64,000 nucleotides of DNA, from positions 1,984,001 to 2,048,000 of the forward strand of contig JAGFMI010000006.1 of the NCBI GenBank assembly GCA_021030905.1, given 5' to 3'. Under the pieces are notes generated by a model. It was given only the letters and a program-made list of their open reading frames with translations, had not been told where the DNA came from and searched no databases. Source of the DNA: Pyrenula massariospora. Lineage: Eukaryota > Ascomycota > Eurotiomycetes > Pyrenulales > Pyrenulaceae. The translations under genes and the position numbers were made by a program. Below, piece after piece: positions 10,909 through 21,986 of the stretch. Position 1 is the stretch's first letter. Each line of letters begins with the position of its first letter.

Positions 10909-12045
10909 CCTCTGGTGGCATCGTTGGCTTCTATCTAGCTCTTGAGCCTCGCGTTTGGGTTTAAAAGTCCTAACATTAGTACACAACCACGGAAAGTATT
11001 CTCTTTACTACATGTTCTCTGTCTAGTTATTGCTGCATCAACGCTAGACGAGGTATTGGAAATCACATTTATTAGTCGAGAGCCAGTGCCCGCAACCAGA
11101 TGCGCCACGACTTTTGGTATTCGGCCACGACAATAATTCTCAAACTATATCTCGCGTCCATTCGCAAACCCTGCGGTCATCGTAGAAGACTCCTCCGGAT
11201 CCCTTGATGACTCCACAGAGCTTTGCCATAGTACGAGCGTTCAAAAGTTTCCCTTTGCTAATTCGCATCTCACCGTAATCATCCCGCTCCTTCACCCACT
11301 GATCCCTATTTCAAACGGTTGTGAGGCTTTGTTTAAAGGAGCGTGTTTAGAGGAATACATCATTGCTTAAGCTCACTAACGGAGTGTCTAGCAAATGCTT
11401 AGAATAGCCCTAGTTACGACTGCATGGAGACCTCATTTTAATCGAACTTTAGCCTCACAGACAGCTAACAATGATCCATCAACACAAGAGATTCGCTTCC
11501 TCTGGCACTCTTTTTTGCCTAGCGAGAATTATTTAAGTTGTATTGCTCCAACGTCTTCAAAAAGGACATCTAATCGAGGCTGGGCATCAGAAGTTGTGGC
11601 GCATCTTATTGCTGTTATTGACGCTCGCCTAGCATATATTGGATGCGCAACAATTTCTAATATCGAGCCTCGAATCAAGCTATTGACTCACTTCCTTGCT
11701 CTTATCCAGCCTGTCGATAGTCTTTTCAGAGGTTGCCGAGGATTGTCCGCAGCTTTGCGGAGGGCTCCATTTTGTGGGGGGCCGATGACGTCGAGTTCGT
11801 CTCGAGGGTCTTTGGGATTTCTAAGATCGATATTGCGCCATCGCATCACTAATACGTTTCGATTCGTTGTATATAAGTTGAGTCCCTTGGTGTATCTTAA
11901 ACGTCGTTCTGTAGCATAGCTTGTCCATCTCTCAGATAGCACATTCTTCGCTGCTTAAGATCAATCTATTATCCTTCACAAAACCGTACAGACAGCCATT
12001 CCTCATATCATCAGTATAACAAAACCACAAATTGATCCCACCGCC
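10909..12045. other. Divergent intergenic region upstream of the AsaB-like gene
   Basis: A 174-codon plus-strand frame (11395-11919) has no recognisable motif and overlaps the TATA element described next, so I do not call it a gene. The last 100 bases before 12046 are CA-rich and look like 5' leader. Confidence 0.5.
11870..11877 (+). promoter_or_regulatory. TATA-box candidate of the AsaB-like gene
   Basis: TATATAAG lies 169 bases before the start codon at 12046, followed by a CA-rich, G-poor leader. Position and sequence fit a core promoter. There is no transcript evidence. Confidence 0.45.
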
Positions 12046-12930
12046 ATGTCGACTACAACCACCACCACCACCGCCGCCGCCTTCCCCCACACATCTCTCA
12101 AGCCCACCGACCCAAGCTACACCCCCCGTGGTCCCGTCACCTCAAAGCTCTCCTTTTATGTCCCTCCGTCCGACGGCTCTGCTCCATATAATTTTGTTGA
12201 AAAGCAGCCTGCCGGCACCCCTCAGAACAACTTCGGTGCCATCGATCTTGCCGTACAACTGAATGACATCCGTGGCCACGAGTCATCCTACACTCTCGAC
12301 CGTGACGCCTTCCAAGCAATACAGAATATCCCGTCAGAAGAGAAAGACTTCACAGACGATGACCACATTAAAAAGACATACTACCCTGAAGTTGAGAAGC
12401 TCTTGCTCGAAAAAGTTCCTGGTGCCCACAGAGTCGTCCTCTTTGATCACACAATCCGCCGCTCTACGCCCAACGCCCACCGCGCGCCTGTCACCCGTGT
12501 GCATGTTGACCAAACACCCAAGTCCACCGTTGCGCGCGTGAATCTACACGTCCCAGATGACGCCGAACAGTTGCTCAAGGGCCGCTATCGTATAATCAAC
12601 GTGTGGCGACCGCTCAACGGGACGGTGCAAACTTCTCCCCTTGGCTTTGCTTCAGCGTCTTCAGTCGATGACGCAGATTTAGTCGGCGTGGAGCATCGGT
12701 ATCCAAATCGAACTGGGGAGACAGCTGCAGTGAAATTCAACGAAGGACAGAAGTGGTATTATTGGAGTGGGATGGAGAATGATGAGAGATTGCTACTGAA
12801 GTGCTACGATTCGAAAGACGATCAGGAAATTGGGAAGAGAGTGCCACATACGGCATTCACAGATCCAAGGAGCCCGGAAGGCGCAAAAGGTAGGGAGAGT
12901 ATTGAGGTAAGGGCACTGGTCTTTGGCTAG
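12046..12930 (+). CDS. AsaB / GA4-desaturase-like non-heme iron oxygenase family protein
   Basis: This intronless 294-residue protein matches the fungal family annotated as hydroxylase/desaturase AsaB, CmcJ-like or GA4-desaturase-like. These are putative 2-oxoglutarate/iron-dependent oxygenases often found in secondary-metabolite loci. Visible signature segments are SKLSFYVPPSDGSAPYNF near the N-terminus, VVLFDHTIRRS, then RVHVDQTP with the likely metal His and Asp. Further on are IINVWRPLNGTVQTSPLGF and a C-terminal KWYYWSGMENDERLLLKCYD followed by RVPHTAFTDPRSP. Its length matches the family. A poly-Thr/Ala stretch (codons 3-12) is simple-sequence coding. The substrate cannot be deduced. 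Neighbouring methyltransferases make a tailoring role plausible, but no backbone synthase is in view. Confidence 0.88.
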   Translation: MSTTTTTTTAAAFPHTSLKPTDPSYTPRGPVTSKLSFYVPPSDGSAPYNFVEKQPAGTPQNNFGAIDLAVQLNDIRGHESSYTLDRDAFQAIQNIPSEEKDFTDDDHIKKTYYPEVEKLLLEKVPGAHRVVLFDHTIRRSTPNAHRAPVTRVHVDQTPKSTVARVNLHVPDDAEQLLKGRYRIINVWRPLNGTVQTSPLGFASASSVDDADLVGVEHRYPNRTGETAAVKFNEGQKWYYWSGMENDERLLLKCYDSKDDQEIGKRVPHTAFTDPRSPEGAKGRESIEVRALVFG

Positions 12931-13169
12931 CTAGGCTGCGATGAGGATAATTGGAGCAGGAAATTGGCGAGTAGATGGAGCCGGAGGTTTGAAGTTGCTG
13001 CTAGCGGAGGTTGTTGCTCTGTATCGTCTTGCATTGGGAGGTGCATTTGATATGGGTTAGCGAATCAAGTTCTCGCCCTTCAATTGGGATTCATTATCGT
13101 CGCTGTCTGCACCATCCTCCAACTGCCATACAGACGTTGTCCTAGATCTTTCCGTATCCTAAGTAGTAC

Positions 13170-13796
13170 TCATTCGGAAGTATACCCCATAGCCTTCCTA
13201 AACCAGCTGTGTTGACCTTTTGCCTTCATGACGGCGGCAAACTCTTTCAAAGTGTCAATCTCTTCCAATCCCCGAGCCTTTGCTTTGCACTCATGACTTC
13301 CTTTGTCCGACTTCTTCCCTTTACCTTTCCACTTATTCGTATTTACGTCATGACACTCTTGCCCTTCTTCCGTTGCCCTAGCCTCAGGTCTTGCAACCAA
13401 CTGATAATCTTTATATCTCAAATCCTATTTCGGGTCTCTCGTTAGTATTGACGACATTTTCCATATACCAACCATTGCTCGCAATCGGCATCTCTTCAAC
13501 CCATTGGCAATGAAAACGGGTCTACAAATCACAATGTCCACTCCTCCCTTCCGGTCTCGTCTCAAAGTACGACCCGGAAGATAAAGTTCACAAAGACCAA
13601 AACTCACATGCACCGTCCCCACCCATGCATTCACATCATCTTGGCTGCCTTCCACGTACATGACGCCTGGAATACCTCCGCTCCGAAGCAACGCAAACAC
13701 ATCATATTTCTCAGCCGCCGCTTTCAGAGCAGAAACTTTCTTACGCGAGGTGATGTGATGAGTGCGGATCAGGGCGTGGAAGACGGGAGAAGTCAT
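13170..13796 (-). CDS. Small DUF1115-like protein
   Basis: Exons 13796-13608 and 13424-13170 are joined by a 183-nt intron (GTGAGT donor, CAATACTAAC branch region, GAAATAG acceptor) and give 147 residues. The product resembles the DUF1115 region that accompanies RWD domains and occurs at the end of Prp3. It starts MTSPVFHALIRTHHITSRKK, continues with a GGIPGVMYVEGSQDDVNAW core and then DLRYKDYQLVARPEA across the junction. A Lys-rich low-complexity stretch (KWKGKGKKSDKG) and a short helical end (EEIDTLKEFAAVMKAKG) follow. In this family the small protein has no known activity. Its promoter faces that of the LaeA-like gene. Confidence 0.7.
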
Positions 13797-14551
13797 CCAA
13801 AGCTTGACGTGAGTAGGAACTATTCTGCGCGAAAAGCTTGAAAAACTTCACAGACAAGCAATGAAGGTTTTAAGCCTTTTTATGCAAGCGAAGCGAATGA
13901 CGATTAGACCACGTGGGGAACGCAGGGTTCGACTTTGGGACCCGGCCTTAAGAGGCTAAAACCTATGAGAGCAAAACAGGCGGGCCTTTCGGGGACAGCC
14001 GCGTTTAGATGGTAGGATCAGAGAGATCAGTGCAGATCGCCCATGTCGATAGCTTTGCCGACCAGGGAGAAACGTCGACTTCTGCGGACGGAGTCCTATC
14101 ACGCAACTACCTTACACAACCAGCCGGCTCAATAGCAAGTTTCCGTGGTGCACGATTCAGTCACCTTCGTGGAAAGAGGATAAGATCCAGCTAAAAGACG
14201 CCATTTGCGCCACCAATAAATGCAGGAATCTCGCCCGCGATAGCTGCCGCAACCCTTGCGCGTAGCCTTCCACCTAAAGAACCTTGTCCAATCCAACCTT
14301 CGCGGGCCCCCAAGCTTCTCCATCGGCAAGAACGAGAATAAGAGGAGCCATGAGCCGCAGAAGCATGCGCTGTGCCAGAGTCACCCCACTGTGGCACAAA
14401 ATCATCTCCTGAAGCCGAAACTTTGCTTGTCATCCTAGATCTTGTCCTCTTTCATATCTCAGATCGATCCAGCATGCCTCTGCTGCTTCCAAATCCTTGA
14501 ACCCTCCCCGCATCCTCCCCCCGACCCGTAAATCGGCCGCACCATCCTATC
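13797..14551. other. Divergent promoter region
   Basis: Shared upstream region of the DUF1115-like and LaeA-like genes. It holds an E-box-type CACGTGGGG starting at 13911. No other motif is supported. Confidence 0.5.
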
Positions 14552-15806
14552 ATGGCCACAACTGCCGCCACTCCTCCAACCTCTTCGCCGAAGTCGGCAA
14601 CTTTCAAGAGCAAAAGTCCTTCCCCAGCTCGAGCTTTGGCCGAGGAGAGCCAAGAGGCTGCCGAAGCTGCGCGACAATTAGAAGAGGGCAATGTTGAGAT
14701 AGACTCTTCGCATGAAGACGATCCAGGATACGAGACAGATACCAATTCCTCTATAGGAACCTCTTTGAGCTCCAGTGTGCGAATTTTTATTCATGAAAAT
14801 GGAAGGACATACCATTCATTCAGAGAGGGGAGGTATGCGTTTCCTAATGATGAGGCCGTAAGCGCTGAATGCCCCTACCACCGTCAGATCAAAGCATCTC
14901 ACGTCCCGTAGGAACGAGACAGAGAAGATATGAAGCATGCGATGGTTTTGAATTTACTAGGCGGGAAGCTGCATCTTGCACCGATCAAAGACGAAGCGCA
15001 TATCATAGACCTTGGCACTGGGACGGGAATATGGTGTATGGAAAGTGAGAGCTCCTTATGTTACCGTCTTTGCAGCAATCACTGAACCCTGCATAGTGGG
15101 AGACATGTACCCTGCGGCAACCATCCTCGGTGTTGACTTCTCACCTATACAACCTCCTTGGGTCCCTCCCAATGTTTCTTTTATGGTTGACGATGTCGAG
15201 AGCCCCTGGCCACAGCCTCCGAATTCTTTCGACTACGTGCACGCAAGACATATGGCGCCAGCATTTAAAGATTGGAAGAAAGCTCTCAGCGAAACTTATG
15301 AGTATGACTTTCCCTGGCGATGCTTAGTACCATAGCTCACACTAACACGTAGGCATCTAAAACCTGGAGGTTGGGTCGAGTTCCAGGAGATGGAATGCTA
15401 CCCGCATTGCAGCGACGAATCCATGACAGACGCATACACTGTGAAGCAATATCTCGGCGCCGTAGAGCAAGGCATGGCTCGTCTCGGCGTGGAATTGAAT
15501 GGCTGTCGAACCATCGCGGAAAAGTTACGCAACGCGGGCTTTGTCAATGTCACAGAACGCATCTATAACATTCCAATAGGAATTTGGCCAAGGAACAAGG
15601 TTCTGAAGACCCTGGGCTTGTACCTCCGGGAAGTCATACTATCAAGCTTGCAAGGGATCGCTTTCGGTGGCTTGCATCGTGGTTTAGGGTGGAGTGTGCA
15701 GGATGTTGAGCTCTACCTCGTGGATGTGAGAGCGGGGCTGAATGACGCTCGTGTGCATAGCTTTTTGCCGTATTATGTTGTATATGGGCAGAAGCCGGAG
15801 AATTGA
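14552..15806 (+). CDS. LaeA-like / TAM-type SAM-dependent methyltransferase
   Basis: Class I methyltransferase of the large fungal LaeA-like group. Members act as regulators or tailoring enzymes, and the substrate is not predictable. Four exons (14552-14857, 14912-15044, 15097-15301, 15353-15806) are joined by introns of 54, 52 and 51 nt; the donors are GTAAGC, GTGAGA and GTATGA, and all three acceptors end in TAG. They give 365 residues in one frame. The first 60 residues are disordered. The core then shows SSVRIFIHENGRTYHSFREG, the SAM motif IIDLGTGTGIWCME, and GVDFSPIQPPWVPPNV. Next come the acidic VDDVESPW loop, FDYVHARHM, and HLKPGGWVEFQEME across the last junction. All core motifs are intact, so it should bind SAM. 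The regulator LaeA itself has many paralogs, so orthology is not claimed. Confidence 0.92.
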
Positions 15807-16280
15807 CGCTTGGGTATGAACACGCCGGCGGCTAGCGTCCATGTTTTGAATGGTAGGCAACGACTCATTATGTGCTAACGACAGTCTATCTATAATACTT
15901 ATGTACGCATGAAAATGACGATCGGCTGGGAAACGTGGCATGCCATCCTTTCCCTGCGTTTGCCGCCCGTGACATATTAAATGATTGAGTCACAGATAGG
16001 CCTGCAGATTGTACCGGACATCGCGGAGACCTTGCCCAAGGCCACCCAGTCGCGGAACAAGCCCGACCTCAAGACGAATGTCTGTTTGATTGCAAGTGAC
16101 GTGAATCATGATATTCACTGCTATCCATTACCTCCGGCATCCTACCTTTGCGATAGTTCTCACTAGCCTCCAGCCACCGAGGTGTCCGGCGGTCGATCGT
16201 AAGACGCGTCGTAGAGCTCCAAAAGGTGCGAGTAGCTTTCGAACCTTTGACTGACCCTCATATTCAAGGGAACGACCAAA
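15807..16280. other. Intergenic, no supported feature
   Basis: Separates the LaeA-like methyltransferase from the O-methyltransferase, which lie in tandem on the + strand. No motif or RNA gene is recognised. Confidence 0.5.
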
Positions 16281-17937
16281 ATGGCCTCTTCAAATCGACT
16301 AACCGAGTTGTCATCCATCATCGCCGAAAAGACTGCGCTACTTACCAAACAGCTGGAAGCGCACGGGTCCCCGCTCCCCTCATTCCAATGGGACTCGCCA
16401 GCGGATCTGCCGCAAGACACCAAGACACAGCAAATACGCAGAGAGCTCATCTCGGCGACTGAAGAACTCAAAGACCTCGCCGTTGGAGCTTCAGACGGAT
16501 TGCGGTACCTGACATGGAACGTAAGTTGCCCCCTTTAGACATGCGCCGCAAAGCCAGCTTATGACCCCTTGGCGGTCAATTAACCCAAGCTCCCCTCCCC
16601 GCGCCTCCGCGGCTGAAAGCTGACCACCCTCTCTCAACTCGTGTAGCACAACGACTCCCTCTCCCTGCACGCTATTAGCCACTTCAACATCGCACAATGC
16701 GTGCCCATCCCTGCTGCCGCCAACGGAGATGGCAGCGGCGGTAGCCCCTCAATGGCAACATACGCCTCCATCTCCGCGCAGACAGGCCTCCCGGAGCGCA
16801 CCCTCCGCCGCATCCTCCGCCATGCCATGTGCAACCATATCTTCACCGAGCCCGTCCCCGACCACGTTGCGCACACGCGCATGTCGCGGCTGCTCGCCGA
16901 GGACTTGTCCGCACGCGACTGGGTGAGCATGTTCACGGAAGATCTGTGGAAGGTGTCGTGCCGAACGGTCGAGGCGTTGGGAACATGGCCTCTAAGCGAG
17001 GAGCCAGGGGAGACCGGTGCGAAGGTTGCTTTGGGGCAAGGGTGGTTTGAGTGGTTGAAGGCAGATGAGGGAAGGGCAAGGAGGTTTGGCGGAGCTATGA
17101 GGAGTTTGGCGGAGGGGAAAGGGTGGGAAGCGAAGTGGGTGGTCGAGGGGTGGAGATGGGGGAGTTTGGGGGGAGGGAGAATTGTGGATGTAAGCATTTA
17201 CCCCCTGGATTACCCATCTGAATTCGGTTCTTGGTTCTCGTTTTCTCTCCTATGTATTGTGTGCGGGTAGCAGGGCTGAGACGTATATTGACTGACCGAT
17301 CCCACAGGTCGCCGGTGCGACAGGCAACATCAGCATAGCCATCGCCCGCTCCTTTCCGTCTCTCAGCTTCGTCGTCCAGGATCTTCCTCATATGGTCCCT
17401 CATGCAGAATCTAATATTCCCGCGGACCTCAAGTCCCGCATCACCGTCGAAACTTACGACTTTTTCACGCCTCAGCCCGTCCATGGAGCAGACGTTTACT
17501 TCTACCGGAATAACTTCCACAACTGGAGCGATACGTATGCACTAAAAATGCTAGATGCGTTGAAACCAGCTCTCAAAAAGGAAGCCAGGCTACTAATCAT
17601 TGATACCGTGCTCCCACAACAGGGTACGGTAAATGCCTTTGATGAGAAGATTGTGAGGACGCTGGATCTGGTGATGCTGCAAAGTATTAATGCACGCGAG
17701 AGAGAACTTGAAGATTGGACGGCTTTGCTAGAAAGGTCAGGCGGTTGGCAGTTTGTGGACGCCAAACAGCCAGAAGGATCGAAGTTGTGGATTATGGAAT
17801 GGTTATGGGAAGGTGACGGTGTGACGAGGGAGGCAACTGCTGTCGGTCACGACGGCCCGGGCATGAGACAAGGTGAGAAAAACGGCGTGGTCGAGATCGA
17901 TTCACTAAAGCGAAAGAGGTCCCCGTCTGTGACTTGA
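16281..17937 (+). CDS. Fungal O-methyltransferase (COMT-like) with divergent SAM motif
   Basis: SAM-dependent O-methyltransferase of the kind that decorates fungal aromatic metabolites. Exons 16281-16520, 16647-17189 and 17308-17937 are joined by introns of 126 and 118 nt (GTAAGT and GTAAGC donors) and give 470 residues. The N-terminal 90 residues form the helical dimerisation part (SSIIAEKTALLTKQLEAHG). A winged-helix region follows (YASISAQTGLPERTLRRILR). Motif I reads VDVAGATGNISIAIA, with the intron falling between its VD and VAG. Family members usually have DVGGGxG there. The catalytic region FYRNNFHNWSD keeps the usual His before W-S/D-D. The C-terminal 50 residues are a polar extension ending KRKRSPSV. 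The region around 16930-17190 is strongly G-rich. It is probably active, but the altered glycine motif deserves a check. Confidence 0.9.
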
Positions 17938-18479
17938 AAAGAAGCTAGCGTATGCCAAGGTGGATATTGAGGAAGGCATTGTTATACTACGACATCGGTA
18001 AATCCGACCTGAGCTCAAAGTACCTTCTACAAAATCTCAACGTAAGCAGCAAGGTGGAGACAGGAATCAGGAACACTGAAAGGAGTTTATGACGACACGG
18101 CCGTGGATACCTTTAATCATGATGAACGGCTTCTTTTCCAGAGTTAGAACAATTAATTGATAGTATGGAGACACTAAAATATCATTATTTCAGTGTAACT
18201 AGGATCACCATCAGGATTTACACATGATGCAGTTTAATCTGTGGACAACGTTGAAGGTGAACGTCTCACGCAGGCAAAAGCGTCTGCGTCAACCGACCAC
18301 GCCAAGCCTTTTTCGTCCCGAAGCTCCAAGCTCGCCGCAATTATTCAACATGATCTTCAATTTACCTGCATCGCGTCACAGTCAACCAAGAACCGCCAAG
18401 CACCTCTCCTGATTTTTGCCTTCGATTCATCTTCATTTCTCTTGTACCCGCCTACCTTTGCAACGACTAAGCCGCCAAA
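17938..18479. other. Intergenic / promoter of RPT5
   Basis: The last 80 bases are pyrimidine-rich (TTCATCTTCATTTCTCTTG) and look like the 5' leader of the proteasome gene. No yeast-type PACE element was found by eye. Confidence 0.45.
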
Positions 18480-19983
18480 ATGTCGACTCTAGAAGACCTC
18501 GACGATATGGAGCGAGACGAGAAGAAGGATCAAGGCTCCGGAGACGGTGACAAGGACCCCAATAAGAAGCCCGGCGCCGGCGGCGACCAGGAGATGAAGG
18601 ACGCAGACCCAGAGAAGAAAGAAGAAAAGGACGAAGACATTATCGACCTCGAGATCCTCCACTCCAGCACAAGAGACATTATCAATCGGCGGCGATTATT
18701 AGAAAACGACATGAAGGTCATGAAGAGCGAGTTCCAGCGACTTACGCATGAGCAGAACACAATGAAGGAGAAGATTAAGGACAATTTGGATAAGATCGAG
18801 AATAATAGGTTCGTCAAACTAGAATATGGAAGTGGTGGCACTATTGCTGACGAAGTGTAGACAATTACCGTACTTGGTCGGAAACGTTGTCGAATTATTA
18901 GACCTCGATGTCGAGAAAGAGGCAGCTGAAGAAGGAGCAAATATTGATTTGGATGCTACAAGAGTGGGCAAGTCGGCTGTCATCAAGACTTCGACAAGGC
19001 AAACTATCTTCCTCCCGTTGATCGGCCTGGTTGACCACGAGACCCTTAAACCAGGCGACCTCATCGGCGTCAACAAGGATTCATATCTTGTCCTCGATAC
19101 ATTACCCGCCGAATACGACTCGAGAGTGAAGGCTATGGAAGTGGACGAGAAGCCCACAGAGCAATATACGGATGTTGGCGGTCTTGATAAGCAAATAGAA
19201 GAGCTTGTTGAAGCAATCGTCTGGCCCATGAAAGAAGCTGAGCGCTTTAAGAAGATCGGCATTAAAGCACCTAAAGGTATGTTCACCTCCCCCGCGCAAA
19301 TATTAATCTGTCTAACCTCCCTCCCAGGGGCTCTGATGTACGGCCCACCAGGCACAGGCAAAACCCTCCTCGCCCGTGCTTGCGCCGCCCAAACCAACGC
19401 CACCTTCCTCAAGCTCGCCGGCCCCCAGCTCGTCCAAATGTTCATCGGCGACGGCGCCAAACTCGTCCGCGACTGCTTCGCGCTCGCCAAAGAAAAAGCC
19501 CCCTCGATCATCTTCATCGACGAACTCGACGCGGTGGGCACCAAGCGCTTCGACAGCGAGAAATCCGGCGACCGCGAGGTCCAGCGCACGATGCTGGAGC
19601 TGCTCAACCAGCTCGACGGCTTCGCCTCGGACGACCGCGTTAAGGTCCTCGCGGCCACCAACCGCGTCGACGTGCTCGACCCGGCGCTCCTCCGCTCGGG
19701 GCGGCTCGACCGCAAGATCGAGTTCCCCCTGCCCAACGAGGAGTCCCGCGCGCAGATCCTGCGCATCCACAGCCGCAAGATGACCGTCGACGACGGGGTC
19801 AACTGGGCGGAGCTGGCGCGCAGCACGGACGAGTTTGGCGGCGCGCAGTTGAAGGCGGTGTGTGTGGAGGCCGGGATGATTGCGCTGCGGAAGGGCATGG
19901 CCAAGGTGGGGCACGAGCATTATGTCGATGCGATTGCAGAGGTGCAGGCGAAGAAGAAGGAGACGGTTAATTTCTATGCTTAG
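18480..19983 (+). CDS. rpt5: RPT5, 26S proteasome regulatory ATPase (subunit 6A)
   Basis: RPT5 is one of six AAA ATPases in the ring that unfolds ubiquitinated proteins and feeds them to the 20S core. Exons 18480-18808, 18861-19276 and 19328-19983 are joined by introns of 52 and 51 nt and give 466 residues. That is slightly longer than yeast Rpt5 because of an acidic N-terminus ([11 protein letters not shown]...[11 protein letters not shown]). A coiled coil ([19 protein letters not shown]) and the OB-fold region follow. Walker A GPPGTGKT, Walker [12 protein letters not shown], and the second region [18 protein letters not shown] are all intact. The protein ends in NFYA, the HbYX-like tail that docks into the 20S ring. 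Exon 3 shifts from C-rich to G-rich coding usage. Confidence 0.98.
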
Positions 19984-20390
19984 ATCGGTGCTTTGTCAGG
20001 ACAGGATGAGGGTTGTTAGCAGGCTTGGCGCTGCGCAGAATAGAGACATGAAAGCAGCATTTTGGCAGGTTCATTCGGGAATTCAAAGGGCCATCTAACG
20101 GTCATTAGCGTGCTCTATTCTTCATACTCAGGACTCTTCCCTGGGAACATAAGGGGTTGCGGTCGTGAATAAGTGGAGATTATCTCAAGAAAATGATCTT
20201 GAAGGTGCAAAGCACTATCAAATAGCACTACCCGAACAAATGTAGCTATGCCCGCTCTTTTTGTGAAGAGTAACACGATAGGTTTACTCGACTCACGCAG
20301 GAGCCCGAACGAGAAGCGCAGGTAATACGAGCTGCCATTAGAATTTTTTCTAGACAGAAAATCTCAGCGCTACGCATGCTAAAGACACAC
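19984..20390. other. Convergent 3' flanks
   Basis: Lies between the convergent RPT5 and elongase genes. No feature recognised. Confidence 0.5.
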
Positions 20391-21986
20391 CTAACCCGAC
20401 TCCTTAGATTTAGCCGTAGCATCCTTCATCGCGGCGTCAATGTTCTCTTTCGCCGTCGAAACGGCATCCGAAAGATCCTTCAACACTTTCGGGTCAGCCG
20501 CCGTCTCCACCGGCGTACTCGGTCCCGTGCTCTCTCCGCCGTGCATTCCCACTACCGCGTCTTTAATCTCCTTTGACAGACCTTTGAAAGCATCGATGCT
20601 TGACTGTCCGACAACTTCCGTACCTGTAGACTTGCGCTGAACGTCGCTTCTTCGGGTGTACGAACGGATGAAGAAGCGAGCGAAGAGCCATGTCAGTGGA
20701 GCGAGGTAGACGCAGTTGAGCAAAATGGCGAAGACTTCGCCGCTTGTGTCGGTGCAGTGGATCATCTTAAGCTCCTCGTGGATGCGGACTTCCTCGCGAG
20801 CCTTGATTTCTCGAGCAGCGTGTACGGCATCCACCCCGAAGTTTTGGCCATCCGCGTTTTTGACATTCTCTGCGAGACCTTCATCACCCGCAGCTCTCAA
20901 GGCTAGCTTCTTCAGCCATGACCCTAGACCAGCAGAGGCGGTTGCCGTGGCAGCAGAAGCTGCGGAAGAGACGTCAGAGGAGATGGCGCGTGGGAGATCG
21001 GAAATCGAGTGGATATATGGTATGGATGTTGGGACGCTGTAAGCAATAAACAGATGGGAGAAGGCGAATGTAGCACCGACAACAAACTGGGCAATCTGTA
21101 ATGTGGTAAGAGTTCGCTTGACAGCCATGGGTACTTTGAAACCCAATGCGGATAGCGTGTAGTAAGTGTACTAGGGAGGTTAGCTGCGGCTAAGCCGAGT
21201 GAATCTGTGGAAGCTTACCATCAAAGCGTGGATCCCGGAATTCACTAATACAAACATCCAAATAGGAGGAGCCATGTACCTGATGCCGGCCCACATGCAC
21301 ATCATAGCTCCTGAATGATGATACGTTTGTAGGATTGAGCTTTTCTTACCCTTGGCGAGAATGATAAACGTGTCAACCACCTCGTAAAACTTTGACAGGT
21401 AGAACAGCCAACCATAGAAGGCGAGCCCTTCATTCCAGACCCTTCCAACATCTGTGTAGTCTGGCTCTCCAGTCTCACCCAGACGTAGAGTCGAGTTGGC
21501 AAAGCCCCAAGCTTTCTTAATTGGATCATAGGTTGCAGCGTTGCCGAGGCCTCTTGGTCCATTGATTTTGCAGAAGGTATCCACGGTGCTCGCGAACCCA
21601 TGTTGGCCACGAGGGCCAACAACGGCAATGTGAAGGGCATTGACCATTCCAAGACAGGTCCATGCTGAGTAGGCAGCTAAGAAGATATTGTGGACTATAA
21701 CAAAATAGCGGAAGGCCGTTGTCTTGCTAATACCCCAGGGCTTCTTTCCATTTCGTTCATTATGGTTATTGAGGTAGACGACCGTAGCTGCGTATACAAC
21801 TGCAATGGTCATAGGGATCTCGGGTCGGAGTACGCCATTGTACAATGACTGAGGGATAGTGAAAGGATGCGCAAACGAAGGATTTCCATACGGTGGTGGG
21901 AGGGTTTTCGGAAGGGGATCTGGGGGAAACTTGACGAGATGCAATGGAAGGGACGTGACCTTGACGGTGGGCGAGGAAGATGTCAT
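20391..21986 (-). CDS. ELO-family fatty-acid elongase (3-ketoacyl-CoA synthase type)
   Basis: Multi-pass ER membrane enzyme that condenses malonyl-CoA with acyl-CoA. Exons 21986-21219 and 21170-20391 are joined by a 48-nt intron (GTAAGC...CCTAG), giving 515 residues. I start at the ATG of MTSSSPTVK because the codon upstream (21995) is GTG. ELO motifs occur in order: KFYEVVDT, then QTYHHSG, then HALMYTYY across the intron, then TLLQIAQF-like TTLQIAQF. The usual HxxHH box reads QTYHH, so its first His is Gln. At least five hydrophobic segments are visible, for example TAFRYFVIVHNIFLAAYSAW and EVFAILLNCVYLAPLTWLF. The protein is about 150-200 residues longer than classic elongases because of an extra segment after the core and a polar tail rich in Ser/Lys/Ala. 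Confidence 0.88.

Noticed and set aside
11395-11919. 174-residue plus-strand frame
   Set aside because: No motif, poor composition, and it overlaps a TATA element placed properly for the downstream gene.
18819-19904. 361-residue open frame antisense to RPT5
   Set aside because: It mirrors a GC-rich conserved exon on the opposite strand, ignores the RPT5 introns and has no family motif.
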